A stretch of DNA of 64,000 nucleotides from CALLCD01 sp039196965 (GTDB lineage Bacteria > Pseudomonadota > Alphaproteobacteria > Caulobacterales > Hyphomonadaceae), in the NCBI GenBank assembly GCA_039196965.1, contig JBCCUK010000017.1, positions 20,872-84,871 of the forward strand, written 5' to 3'. Made by a program: the position numbers and the translations under genes. The notes under the pieces were generated by a model. The model made no database searches and was not told the origin of the DNA. It saw only the letters and a program-made list of their open reading frames with translations. Positions 16,936 through 25,777 of this stretch are shown piece after piece; positions within the stretch are counted from its first letter, which is position 1; each line of letters begins with the position of its first letter.

Positions 16936-18417
16936 ATGAGTGGTCATCAGTCGACCTATAATCCCCAGACAGGCATCGAGAAGTGGATCGATGAGCGGCT
17001 GCCTTTGCCGCGTCTTGTCTATGACAGCTTCGTGGATTTCCCGACGCCGAAAAACCTGAACTACTGGTACACGTTCGGCGGCATTCTTGCCTTCTGTCTG
17101 GCAACGCAGATTGCTACCGGCGTCGTGCTGGCCATGCATTATACCCCGACAGTCGATGAGGGTTTTGCCTCCGTCGAACGCATCATGCGCGATGTGCCCT
17201 ATGGCTGGCTCCTCCGATACATTCACGCCAATGGCGCATCCATGTTCTTCCTCGCGGTATATATTCACATTTTCCGCGGTCTTTACTACGGATCCTACAA
17301 GGCTCCGCGCGAAGTGCTGTGGATCCTTGGCTGCGTCATCTTCCTCCTGATGATGGGCACGGCATTCCTCGGCTACATGCTGCCTTGGGGACAGATGTCC
17401 TACCACGGCGCAAACGTGATCACCGGCCTGATCGGCGCAATCCCCATTGTAGGCGAGTCAATCCAGATCTGGCTGATGGGTGGACCATCGATTGGCAATC
17501 AGACGCTGCAACGCTTCTTCTCATTGCACTATCTCTTGCCATTCATGATCGCTGCCGTTGTCATCCTTCACATCTGGGCGCTACACGTGCCCGGCAACAA
17601 CAATCCCACCGGTGTGGAAGTCAAAGATGTGAAGAAAGATACGGTGCCGTTTCACCCGTATTATACGGTGAAAGACGGCTTCGCGATTGTGGTCTTCATG
17701 ATCATTTTCTCAGCCTTCGTATTCTACATGCCGAATGCCCTCGGCCATACGGACAACTACATCGAGGCAAACCCGCTGGTGACGCCTTCGCACATCGTAC
17801 CCGAATGGTACCTCCTGCCATTCTACGCGATCTTGCGCGCCATCACCTTCGATCTCGGACCAATCGACGCGAAACTGCTCGGCGTTATCTTCATGTTCGG
17901 ATCAATTGCAGTCCTGTTCGTGCTGCCATGGCTCGACACATCGACTGTGAAATCGCTGCGGTACCGGCCAACGGCGCGCCGCTTTTTCTACGCATTCCTG
18001 GTTTGCAGCATCGGTCTCGGTTGGTGCGGCGCGGCCAATCCGGACGATCCATTACCAGGTCTGAAGTTCGGTTCCGACAAACTTCTGGTCACCTATATCG
18101 ACACAGAAGGGAACAACGCATCGAGCATGTTTGAGGAGTATGAAGAGGCCCAAGCCTTCATCGAAGAACAGCCGGCCGAAGCCGGTGCCAGTTTGGGTAT
18201 ACAGAAGGGCGGAGCCATACGGTTTATCCATTTGGCGCAGCTTCTGACATTATACTATTTCGCGTATTTCCTCGTGATCCTGCCTCTGCTCGGGCTCACT
18301 GAGCGGCCGAAGGATGAGCCGGAATCCATTCATAAGGCGGTCCTTCAGGCGAACGGACATGGCTCCAAGGCTGACGAAAAAGCAGCCGGTGAAGCCGTTC
18401 CAATCCCCGCAGAGTAA
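16936..18417 (+). CDS. petB: Ubiquinol-cytochrome c reductase, cytochrome b subunit
   Basis: Cytochrome b holds the two haems b and the quinone sites of the bc1 complex. Haem-ligand helices contain LLRYIHANGASMFF and LPFMIAAVVILHIWALHVPG, and the Qo-site motif is PEWYLLPFYAILRA. At 493 residues it is longer than the usual 410-445. The extra sequence is a hydrophilic stretch of about 60 residues before the last helix (from GLKFGSDKLLVTYIDT to IEEQPAEAG) and a charged C-terminal tail. Both are in frame and not obviously broken. ATG 16936 follows a strong GGAGGAACAAC. Confidence 0.97.
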   Translation: MSGHQSTYNPQTGIEKWIDERLPLPRLVYDSFVDFPTPKNLNYWYTFGGILAFCLATQIATGVVLAMHYTPTVDEGFASVERIMRDVPYGWLLRYIHANGASMFFLAVYIHIFRGLYYGSYKAPREVLWILGCVIFLLMMGTAFLGYMLPWGQMSYHGANVITGLIGAIPIVGESIQIWLMGGPSIGNQTLQRFFSLHYLLPFMIAAVVILHIWALHVPGNNNPTGVEVKDVKKDTVPFHPYYTVKDGFAIVVFMIIFSAFVFYMPNALGHTDNYIEANPLVTPSHIVPEWYLLPFYAILRAITFDLGPIDAKLLGVIFMFGSIAVLFVLPWLDTSTVKSLRYRPTARRFFYAFLVCSIGLGWCGAANPDDPLPGLKFGSDKLLVTYIDTEGNNASSMFEEYEEAQAFIEEQPAEAGASLGIQKGGAIRFIHLAQLLTLYYFAYFLVILPLLGLTERPKDEPESIHKAVLQANGHGSKADEKAAGEAVPIPAE

Positions 18418-18432
18418 GTGAGTGATCTGACC

Positions 18433-19401
18433 ATGAAATTGTTCAAACAACTTGCACTCGTCGCCGTTTCGACCGGGCTTGCTCTGTCCGCCCACGCCGC
18501 TGGTGGCGCGGAGCACGCTCACCCTCCCGAAGAGGGCTGGCCGTTTGAAGGTCCGATGGGGCAGTTCGATCAGGAAGCGCTTCAACGTGGCTATCAGGTG
18601 TACCGTGAGGTCTGCGCCTCGTGTCACTCAATGAAGCTGATGAGCTTCAGGAACCTCTCAGAGGCTGGTGGGCCGTTCTATAGTGGTGACTATCCGCCGA
18701 ACGAAAATCCGCTCGTAAAGGCGTTTGCTGCCGAAGCCGAGGTCTTCAAAGGCTATGATGACTATGGTGACCCGGTCTACGGTCCAGCCACGGCGGCTGA
18801 CCGCTTCCCGTCACCATTTTCCAACGATAATGCGGCCCGCATCGCAAACGGTGGCGCGCTGCCGCCCGATCTCTCGGTGATCACCAAGGCTCGCCATGGC
18901 GGTGCCAGCTACATCTATTCCCTTCTCACGGGGTATCCGGCCTATGAAGAGGTGGATCTCGATGGCAACATCGAGTTTCCTCGCACCGATGCTTACGGTT
19001 CAGACCATGGAACAGACGATCATGGTGATGGCCATGGTTCCTCCGACGGATCCCATCACGAGCCCCATGGCCTCCTAAACCAGCCGATTGGCCAGTATTA
19101 CAATCCTTATTTCCCGGGCGATACGACACCACAATGGACCGGCGATCCACGCCATATCCCGGCCGGTGGTTTCCTTGCCATGGCTCCGCCTTTGGCAGAT
19201 GGCCAGGTGGTCTATATGGACGGTACCGAAGCGACGGTGTCGCAAATGTCCTCTGATGTGGCGCAGTTCCTTGCCTGGGCCGGTGAACCAAAGCAGGCCA
19301 AACGGAAATCAGCTGGATTGAAGACGATCATCTTCCTGTCTGTCTTCGCCATGTTGCTCTGGCTCTCCTACCATCAGATCTGGGAGAAGGTTGAGCACTA
19401 G
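18433..19401 (+). CDS. petC: Ubiquinol-cytochrome c reductase, cytochrome c1 subunit
   Basis: Cytochrome c1 is the membrane-anchored c-type cytochrome of the bc1 complex. From ATG 18433 it starts with a clear signal peptide (MKLFKQLALVAVSTGLALSA); an in-frame GTG at 18418 directly after the petB stop would add five residues. The haem site is CASCH within YREVCASCHSMKLM, and the C-terminal anchor helix is IIFLSVFAMLLWLSY. A His/Asp/Gly-rich insertion (DHGTDDHGDGHGSSDGSHH) occurs in the middle of the soluble domain and may bind metal, which is inference. A terminator follows. Confidence 0.96.
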   Translation: MKLFKQLALVAVSTGLALSAHAAGGAEHAHPPEEGWPFEGPMGQFDQEALQRGYQVYREVCASCHSMKLMSFRNLSEAGGPFYSGDYPPNENPLVKAFAAEAEVFKGYDDYGDPVYGPATAADRFPSPFSNDNAARIANGGALPPDLSVITKARHGGASYIYSLLTGYPAYEEVDLDGNIEFPRTDAYGSDHGTDDHGDGHGSSDGSHHEPHGLLNQPIGQYYNPYFPGDTTPQWTGDPRHIPAGGFLAMAPPLADGQVVYMDGTEATVSQMSSDVAQFLAWAGEPKQAKRKSAGLKTIIFLSVFAMLLWLSYHQIWEKVEH

Positions 19402-19426
19402 CCATCGGACTAAAAATCGAATTGAC

Positions 19427-19462
19427 AGCCCCGCTCTGGATTGGTCCATGGCGGGGCTTTTC
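19427..19462 (+). terminator. Intrinsic terminator of the petABC operon
   Basis: AGCCCCGC (19427-19434) pairs perfectly with GCGGGGCT (19451-19458) and is followed by a short T-rich stretch (TTTCATTTG). It lies 25 bases after the petC stop and just before mtnP, so mtnP needs its own promoter or read-through. Confidence 0.8.
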
Positions 19463-19479
19463 ATTTGTTGGGTGATCAT

Positions 19480-20352
19480 ATGTCGAATTGGGTTTTGGGT
19501 GTGCTCGGTGGATCGGGGCTTTACGATATAGACGGCCTGGAAGACCGGCGCGAGGAGCGTGTCGAGACGCCTTGGGGGATGCCTTCTGGCGATTCGATCC
19601 GAGGTCGGATCGGGCAGGTAGAACTCGTTTTCTTGCCGCGCCACGGGCCGGAGCATACGCTCACACCGAGCATCGTGAACTATCGCGCAAATATTGATGC
19701 GCTGAAGCGGGCAGGCTGTACCGATGTGCTGTCCGTGTCCGCCGTTGGGTCCTTGCAGGAGGCCTATGCTCCGGGTGATTTCGTTATGGTTGATCAGTTC
19801 ATCGACCGGACGTTTGCTCGAGAGAAGAGTTTTTTCGGCCCGGGCTGTGTGGCCCATGTCTCCCTGGCAGATCCAATCTGCGCGCGGCTCTCAAAACTTG
19901 CCGGAGATGCAGCGGAGACGGCAGGGGCACGCGTGCACCACGGCGGCACCTATATCACAATCGAAGGCCCGCAATTCTCCACCCGGGCCGAGAGCCATCT
20001 GTATCGCGCCTGGGGCTGTGACGTCATCGGCATGACGAATATGCCGGAGGCGAAGCTCGCCCGCGAGGCCGAGCTTCCCTATGCGACAGTGGCCATGGTC
20101 ACCGACTATGATTGCTGGCGCGAGGCCGATGAGGTGTCCGTGGAGGCTGTACTCGAAGTTCTGGGCCAGAACAGCACTTCCGCCAAGGCCTTGATCAAGC
20201 ATTTGGCGGAAACGCTTTCAGGTATTGACCGCACGCCAACAGAGCAGGGGATAGAGAGAGCGCTCGACTATGCTCTGATCACCGATCCGGCATCGCGAGA
20301 CCCCAAACTCTTAAAAAAGCTCGGCGCGGTTGCGGGCCGCGTGCTGGGCTAA
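19480..20352 (+). CDS. mtnP: S-methyl-5'-thioadenosine phosphorylase
   Basis: The enzyme splits methylthioadenosine, a by-product of polyamine synthesis, into adenine and methylthioribose-1-phosphate. The protein from ATG 19480 is 290 residues. Motifs are GVLGGSGLYDIDGL at the start, LPRHGPEHTLTPS(IV)NYRANI and the substrate-binding IGMTNMPEAKLAREAELPYA. The open frame extends upstream to a TTG at 19441, but that would include the terminator hairpin, so 19480 is preferred. It ends overlapping the convergent methyltransferase gene by four bases. Confidence 0.95.
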   Translation: MSNWVLGVLGGSGLYDIDGLEDRREERVETPWGMPSGDSIRGRIGQVELVFLPRHGPEHTLTPSIVNYRANIDALKRAGCTDVLSVSAVGSLQEAYAPGDFVMVDQFIDRTFAREKSFFGPGCVAHVSLADPICARLSKLAGDAAETAGARVHHGGTYITIEGPQFSTRAESHLYRAWGCDVIGMTNMPEAKLAREAELPYATVAMVTDYDCWREADEVSVEAVLEVLGQNSTSAKALIKHLAETLSGIDRTPTEQGIERALDYALITDPASRDPKLLKKLGAVAGRVLG

Positions 20353-21083
20353 AGCTCTGCAGTGACAAGGCGGTAGCCAATGTCGAGGTCCTCCAGCTCT
20401 GCGATTTGCCCATATTTTTCATCCCATACATCTGTGACGATGTCGCTCTCCAGCGCTATGAGACGCGTTTCCACATTGTCGATCTTTGAAAAGGTCGAGA
20501 TTGCGGCGCGGGCTTCCGGGTCGAGATAGACATGGGGTCGCCGCCAATAAGCTCCGAGAAACCCATCGCTGCAGTCATGGGGCACTGCCACCGTCTCTAT
20601 AATGATATCTCCAAGTAAACGCTTGAGTTCGCTCAGCGGCGGCATGATTGGCTGGTCGAGGTCAACAATTTCCGGCAAGTAGTCCTTTAGCCAAAAATAC
20701 GGCCCGTGCGGATCAAAGGACAGAATGACGAGGCGGTCCCGCGCGACGCGGCGCATTTCCCCTAGCCCCGCTTCCAGATCGGACCAGTGGTGGATTGTCA
20801 GGATCGCCATGGCTGCATCGAAGCTGTTGTCTTCAAAGGGCAGACTCTCGGCCGTACCCTGATAAACCTCCGCCGAACCTGTTGGTCTCTGTCTGATCAT
20901 TTCCATAGATGGTTCCAAAGCCGTAACCGCCAGGTCTGCCGGTTCATAGGAGCCTGTGCCCGCACCAACATTGAGGACAGTTCGCGCATCGCCCAGGGCG
21001 CGCCTGATATGGTTGGCAATGCGAGGATCTGGTTGCCGCCGACCAGCATAGCCGATGCCGATTTCATCGTAGAGTGTTGTCAT
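20349..21083 (-). CDS. Class I SAM-dependent methyltransferase
   Basis: The 244-residue protein has the SAM-binding motif I VLNVGAGTGSYEP (about residues 39-51), an acidic motif II (ALEPSMEM) and motif III region DNSFDAAMAILTIHHWSD, typical of Methyltransf_11 proteins related to UbiE. The substrate is unknown. The gene is convergent with mtnP and its stop codon overlaps the mtnP stop. It begins with ATG at 21083; the next gene, on the same strand upstream, is the carotenoid oxygenase, 90 bases away. Confidence 0.9.
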   Translation of the reverse strand: MTTLYDEIGIGYAGRRQPDPRIANHIRRALGDARTVLNVGAGTGSYEPADLAVTALEPSMEMIRQRPTGSAEVYQGTAESLPFEDNSFDAAMAILTIHHWSDLEAGLGEMRRVARDRLVILSFDPHGPYFWLKDYLPEIVDLDQPIMPPLSELKRLLGDIIIETVAVPHDCSDGFLGAYWRRPHVYLDPEARAAISTFSKIDNVETRLIALESDIVTDVWDEKYGQIAELEDLDIGYRLVTAEL

Positions 21084-21172
21084 GAGGTGAGGTTAAATCG
21101 GGGTGCCTAATCATGCTAGGGGGAGACGCGGTGGCCGATGGCATGAAATGCATAACGCCAGTCTTTGCATGG

Positions 21173-22648
21173 TCAGGCCCACATTCCGTGAAATCCGAGC
21201 GGCCAGGTATAGTCGGCCATCCAGGTGCAAACCGGGCCATCGCTGACCTTGCGGGCATCGAAGACATGGATCTCGCGGGTCTGGGCCTTGATATTGAGGA
21301 CCGGTCCGATCAGCCAGCTATCGCGTTCGGCCGAGCTGCCGGGCTTCGGTGCAAAGAGGAACTCCTCGGCGATGCGAGTACTCCCGAAGTCAAAGGCGTC
21401 CGTTTCTCCGGTGTCCCAGTCATGAACCGAGAGCGTGGTGTTGCCCGGATGGCGGTCGCTGACACCCGTCACAAGCGCAGACAGGTGACGGTTCAGCCCA
21501 TGGCGACGGGGATCGACCTGCGGGAAATCGCCATCAAGAGCGGTTTCGATGATCCTGGCATCGCCCTTTGGAGGAATGACGAGGAGGCTGAATTTACTCT
21601 GATAGGGTGGGCGTTCAGCGACCGTCCACGTGCCCTTGATTTCTGATGCGCCGCCGCCGGAGCCGAGGATCGGCTCGTCGTAAAAGGCTACATCGAGCTT
21701 GATCGTGCCATCGTCTTCTTCCCAGGCCGCTCCGGTGTGAAAGAAGGCGCGGGCGGGAGCCTGTGCCCATCTCGTTTTGGAGAAGTCATCCTTGTCGACG
21801 ATCAGAATTTTAAGGCCGTCCTCGGGGTGCCATTCCAGGCTGTCGACAAAGGGCGGGATCATACGGGTTCGGAGCCAGGGCTGGACGAGGATCACGAGAT
21901 GCCGATCCGTCATGGCCCAGTCATGGAGATAGGCAGGCACGCCCATATCGGTGAGGCCGAAGTCAATCAGCTCACCATCAGCGCCCGCAAGATAGATCGC
22001 GATCCGCGTGCCATTGACACCGAGATTCCAGATCCGGCCATCGGGCTCGATCTTCGGATGGGCGAGATAGGGCATGCCCTTGAGGTCATCGCGCCAGACT
22101 TTCGGGCCGCGGCTTTCGAGGGTTTCAGGGTCCAGTCGCCATGGAGAGCCTGCCTCCCACAGGGCAAGTAGCTCACCGCCCGCCATAACGACCGAGGTGT
22201 TCGCCGCATTGACGTCATCGGAGCTTTGAACCGGGTAGGACGGATCGCCCTTTGTGCCGAAGCCATCGGCAAGGAAGCGGTCTGCGGCCTGTTCGGCGGT
22301 GCGCTTCGTCGTTTCCACGAACTTGCCGGAATGGATGGCCATGCCGTCCTCGACATGGACCCGCTGGATCATGCCATCGCCGTCGAACCAGTGCGATGCA
22401 TGGGTGTTGCCATAGTGGAACTGTGCAGGTCCATTGCGATAGAGCGTGCCTTCGAGACCGGTCGGTGCCTTACCCTGGACGAGACGCATAGGGGAGGCGT
22501 CGAAGCCCTCCGCTGGTGCTGTGCGGTATCCGGCATGCCAGGCGGGCCCGCCACCGCCTTCCGTTGAGGCGGTGGTCGGGAGGCCGCAGGCGGAGAGTAG
22601 ACCCGCTGTCAGGCCCGTTTCGATGAATTGGCGGCGATCGACGTCCAC
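21173..22648 (-). CDS. Carotenoid oxygenase family protein with Tat/lipoprotein signal
   Basis: The 491-residue protein belongs to the carotenoid cleavage oxygenases, seven-bladed propeller iron enzymes that cut polyene or stilbene double bonds. Candidate ligand histidines are seen in YLAHPKIE, LHDWAMTDRH, FFHTGAAWEEDD and the last residues GFHGMWA, matching the four-His pattern. The N-terminus is DRRQFIETGLTAGLLSACG, a twin-arginine motif followed by a lipobox-like LLSAC, so the enzyme is probably exported folded and lipid-anchored, which is unusual for the family. It is 35 bases downstream of the DUF2141 gene on the same strand. The substrate is not predictable. Confidence 0.9.
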   Translation of the reverse strand: MDVDRRQFIETGLTAGLLSACGLPTTASTEGGGGPAWHAGYRTAPAEGFDASPMRLVQGKAPTGLEGTLYRNGPAQFHYGNTHASHWFDGDGMIQRVHVEDGMAIHSGKFVETTKRTAEQAADRFLADGFGTKGDPSYPVQSSDDVNAANTSVVMAGGELLALWEAGSPWRLDPETLESRGPKVWRDDLKGMPYLAHPKIEPDGRIWNLGVNGTRIAIYLAGADGELIDFGLTDMGVPAYLHDWAMTDRHLVILVQPWLRTRMIPPFVDSLEWHPEDGLKILIVDKDDFSKTRWAQAPARAFFHTGAAWEEDDGTIKLDVAFYDEPILGSGGGASEIKGTWTVAERPPYQSKFSLLVIPPKGDARIIETALDGDFPQVDPRRHGLNRHLSALVTGVSDRHPGNTTLSVHDWDTGETDAFDFGSTRIAEEFLFAPKPGSSAERDSWLIGPVLNIKAQTREIHVFDARKVSDGPVCTWMADYTWPLGFHGMWA

Positions 22649-22683
22649 GACGTGTCCTCCCGATTTGTGGTGTGTGTTGCGGC

Positions 22684-23100
22684 TTAGTTGAGCGAGATGA
22701 TCTGGGCGGTGCCAGCATCGGTCACGACGAATTTCGCATCATCCCACTTGGCCGGGCCGAAGCGGCCTTTCGCATTGTTGGAAAAGGCATAGCCTTCCGT
22801 CGGAATACCGAAGGGATTGGTGTCCATTTCGCCGTCATCATCTTCATCGTGGAAGATTTTCACGCCGTATTCGCCGGGTGCGATATCTTGCAGTGTGACC
22901 GACACGCTATCGGCCTCGACCGTGATATTCGCGCCATTGATCGCCTTACCCCCTTCATAGGTATCGGCGTCATAGAGACCGATATGCATCGTGCCCGTAT
23001 GCTTTTCGATGTTCTCGACGGTGATATCGATGGTTCCGGCAGAGACCGCAGCGGGCAGCATGCAGGCAGCGATAGTTGAGATAATGACTGTGCGGTTCAT
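22684..23100 (-). CDS. DUF2141 domain-containing secreted protein
   Basis: From ATG 23100 the protein is 138 residues, with a signal peptide ending AAVSA. The body matches DUF2141: GTMHIGLYDADTYEGG, APGEYGVKIFHDEDDDGEMD with an acidic calcium-binding-like run, NPFGIPTEGYAFSNNA and GPAKWDDAKF. Function is unknown; these proteins often accompany carotenoid- or lipid-modifying genes. It heads a two-gene unit with the carotenoid oxygenase. An upstream in-frame extension to 23139 lacks a signal peptide and is not favoured. The 283-base gap to the beta-helix gene (23101-23383) shows no gene I can support. Confidence 0.88.
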   Translation of the reverse strand: MNRTVIISTIAACMLPAAVSAGTIDITVENIEKHTGTMHIGLYDADTYEGGKAINGANITVEADSVSVTLQDIAPGEYGVKIFHDEDDDGEMDTNPFGIPTEGYAFSNNAKGRFGPAKWDDAKFVVTDAGTAQIISLN

Positions 23101-23383
23101 GGTGTGAAATCCCTGTTCGACCTGTCGTATCGCCGGCACCCTGCTGGCGACGGAAACAAGATCGGAAAAGATCGCACGGAGGTGAAACAGGAATGTGCAA
23201 ATGGCTGCCCTGAATGCGTGAAACGGGCCGAAATCAATTCGCGAAGCGCGAAATGCAGGGTGAAAATTCTGATTCTGAGGCCTGATTCACGTCTTTTCCC
23301 ATCGCGGAGCCTAATCCGTGGCGCTTGCCAACAGGCCCCAAAACCGTGACAGTGAAAGCAGAAAATAGACGGGAGGAGACGAT

Positions 23384-24658
23384 ATGACGAAATACGTCAT
23401 GGGATACGCGGTGCTCGCCGCATCACTTTTGGCCGCATGCGGTGGCCCTACCGAGGAGACTGCCGAGCCGGCCCCGGCGACGGACAGTCCGGAAGCCTCG
23501 CTCGACCGGCAAGTCGTGCTTGAGGCAGGCGATGGCTTCGTAACTGCACTCCAGACAGCTTTAATCACTGCCGAAGATGGCGACGAGATTATTATGCCAG
23601 CTGGGAGCTTCGAACTGACCGATGGGCTGTCGCTCGATGCTGATCGGGTCACGCTGCGCGGGGCCGGGCAGGCGGAAACGGTGCTCAACTTTGCCGGCCA
23701 GACGGGCGCAGGCGAAGGGCTGCTGGTGACATCTGACGATGTGACTCTTTCAGGCTTCACGATCCAGGACACGGCGGGCGATGGGATTAAATCCAAAGGT
23801 GCAGACCGGATCACCTATGCCAACCTCACCGTGGAATGGACTGGCGAGCCCGATGAGGACAATGGAGCCTATGGCGTCTATCCAGTGGAATCCACCGATG
23901 TACTGATTGATGGTGTCACCGTGCGCGGCGCGTCCGATGCAGGTGTCTATGTCGGCCAGTCGGAACGGATCATCGTCCGGAATTCCTTGGCCGAATACAA
24001 CGTAGCCGGGATCGAAATCGAGAATTCAAGCTTCGCCGATGTCTACGACAACAAGGCGGAGAACAATGCGGGCGGTATTCTGGTCTTCGACCTGCCCGAT
24101 CTGCCAGTCGTGGGCGGCCATTCGACCCGCATTTTCGACAACACGATCATTAACAACAATACGCGAAACTTCGCGCCTCCTGGGAACATTGTTGCCTCGG
24201 TGCCTTCAGGAACGGGCGTAATTGTTCTGGCAAACCGGAATGTGCACGTCTTCGAGAATACGTTCGACAATAACCGGTCGGCCCATGTGCTGCTGACGGC
24301 TTACTCCGACCCGTTTGAGGATGATCGCTACAATCCGCTGCCCCGGGACATCGTATTGAAAGACAACAGCTACACCGGCGGTGGCCAAGATCCCCAGCAG
24401 GATCTTGGTGATCTAGCTCCGCTGCTCGGCGGAACACTCCCAGAAGTCGTCTGGGATGGCGTGACCCGCTGGGGCGAGGAAGCCGACAGCGATGTGAAGA
24501 TTATGATGGCGGAGGCGGAAGATGTTGGGTTCCTGTCCCTTGGCCTTGGCGCGTACCCGCTTAACCCGGCGAACCTGTCGCCGACCATGGACCGTCCAGG
24601 CGCGGCAGAGATCACAGAGCCTGAAACAGTTGTTCTGATTCACGATAAGACCGGCTGA
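23384..24658 (+). CDS. Parallel beta-helix repeat lipoprotein
   Basis: The 424-residue protein has a lipobox LLAACGG (Cys20) and then a right-handed parallel beta-helix, seen as repeating short strands such as DNTIINNNTRNF, VHVFENTFDNNRSA and VYDNKAENNAGGIL. It resembles TIGR03805-type proteins, which are regularly encoded next to a di-heme c-type cytochrome of the SO2930/HNE_0200 type, as here. GGGAGGAGAC precedes ATG 23384. The stop TGA overlaps the ATG of the cytochrome gene. No catalytic site is obvious; carbohydrate or polymer binding is a guess. Confidence 0.87.
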   Translation: MTKYVMGYAVLAASLLAACGGPTEETAEPAPATDSPEASLDRQVVLEAGDGFVTALQTALITAEDGDEIIMPAGSFELTDGLSLDADRVTLRGAGQAETVLNFAGQTGAGEGLLVTSDDVTLSGFTIQDTAGDGIKSKGADRITYANLTVEWTGEPDEDNGAYGVYPVESTDVLIDGVTVRGASDAGVYVGQSERIIVRNSLAEYNVAGIEIENSSFADVYDNKAENNAGGILVFDLPDLPVVGGHSTRIFDNTIINNNTRNFAPPGNIVASVPSGTGVIVLANRNVHVFENTFDNNRSAHVLLTAYSDPFEDDRYNPLPRDIVLKDNSYTGGGQDPQQDLGDLAPLLGGTLPEVVWDGVTRWGEEADSDVKIMMAEAEDVGFLSLGLGAYPLNPANLSPTMDRPGAAEITEPETVVLIHDKTG

Positions 24659-25674
24659 TGAAACGTCTCTGCTCCGCTTTGGTGGGGCTGGTACTTGCGG
24701 CCTGTGGCGCGCCCCAGGTGGCCAGTCCTGAGCTTCAGGTCATTCTCGCCGCACGCCCGGCTGAGACCCTGTCTGCCTATGGCTTTTTTCAGGACAATGG
24801 AGCGCCGGCGAGGGGCGTTGTGCCCTATGATCTCATAAATCCCCTGTTCTCCGATTATGCCGACAAACACCGTCTGGTCTATGTCCCGGAGGGCGAGGCG
24901 GCCGATTATGTTGAGGATGCGGTATTCGACTTTCCCGTCGGCAGCGTGCTCATCAAGGGGTTTTCCTATCCCGAGACCGGCCTCGTGGAAACGCGGCTTC
25001 TGATCCACAAGGAAACGGGATGGGTAGCCTATCCTTATGTCTGGGATGAGAACCATACCGACGCGAAATACAGCCCCATCGGCGCGAAACGGGCAATCGA
25101 TACGACAGCGCCGGACGGCACACCACTGACCCTCGCTTATTCAGTGCCGAATCAGAACCAGTGCAAAACCTGCCATCAGCAGGGCGATCACATCGTTCCC
25201 ATTGGCCCAAAAGCGCGGAATCTCGACCATATCGGGCCGAATGGCGTATTGCAGATTGCCGACTGGACAGACCGGGGCATTCTCAGGGGCGCACCGGCGG
25301 ACATTCACACTGTTCCCTCCCTTGCCTTGCTGGAGGGTGACATGGCCGGCCGGGCCCGGGCCTATCTCGATATCAATTGCGCCCACTGCCATATGTCCGG
25401 CGGATCGGCATCGAATTCGGGACTATGGCTCGATTGGACCGAGGACGACCCCGTCAAGCTTGGGATCGGCAAACACCCCACCGCAGCCGGTCGGGGCTCG
25501 GGAAACAAGATCTATGTTGTTGCCGCCGGTGACCCTGAAGCATCCATTCTCGTACACCGGATGGCGTCAAATGAGCCGGGTGTCGCCATGCCTGAACTTG
25601 GCAGGACACAGGTCGATCAGCCGGGCGTGGATGCGGTAGCAGCATGGATTGAGGGGTTGGAACACGTCAACTGA
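24658..25674 (+). CDS. SO2930/HNE_0200-family di-heme c-type cytochrome lipoprotein
   Basis: The 338-residue protein starts with a lipoprotein signal (LVLAACGAP) and carries two haem-binding sites, CKTCH in PNQNQCKTCHQQG and CAHCH in DINCAHCHMSGG, in the C-terminal half. The N-terminal half (YGFFQDNGAPARGVVPYDL, FSDYADKHRLVYVPEG) is the part that defines the TIGR03806 group. It is coupled to the beta-helix gene by a TGATG overlap, the arrangement known from Shewanella and Hyphomonas. Function is not established; an outer-membrane-associated or periplasmic electron carrier is inferred. Confidence 0.88.
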   Translation: MKRLCSALVGLVLAACGAPQVASPELQVILAARPAETLSAYGFFQDNGAPARGVVPYDLINPLFSDYADKHRLVYVPEGEAADYVEDAVFDFPVGSVLIKGFSYPETGLVETRLLIHKETGWVAYPYVWDENHTDAKYSPIGAKRAIDTTAPDGTPLTLAYSVPNQNQCKTCHQQGDHIVPIGPKARNLDHIGPNGVLQIADWTDRGILRGAPADIHTVPSLALLEGDMAGRARAYLDINCAHCHMSGGSASNSGLWLDWTEDDPVKLGIGKHPTAAGRGSGNKIYVVAAGDPEASILVHRMASNEPGVAMPELGRTQVDQPGVDAVAAWIEGLEHVN

Positions 25675-25684
25675 TTACGAATTG

Positions 25685-25700
25685 TTAACTTGGGATTAAC
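25685..25700 (+). promoter_or_regulatory. CtrA-type binding site (TTAA-N7-TTAAC) upstream of divL
   Basis: TTAA at 25685-25688 and TTAA at 25696-25699 are separated by exactly seven bases and followed by C, a perfect match to the CtrA full-site consensus. A further half-site TTAACC lies at 25718-25723. The box overlaps a second perfect inverted repeat, GGGATTA-ACG-TAATCCC at 25692-25708. The site is 78 bases before the divL start codon. Confidence 0.65.
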
Positions 25701-25777
25701 GTAATCCCATCAATTCGTTAACCAATAGAAAGCGTATAGTAGGTTTCGATTCGCAAACCGCCATTGGAGGTCGGCCT

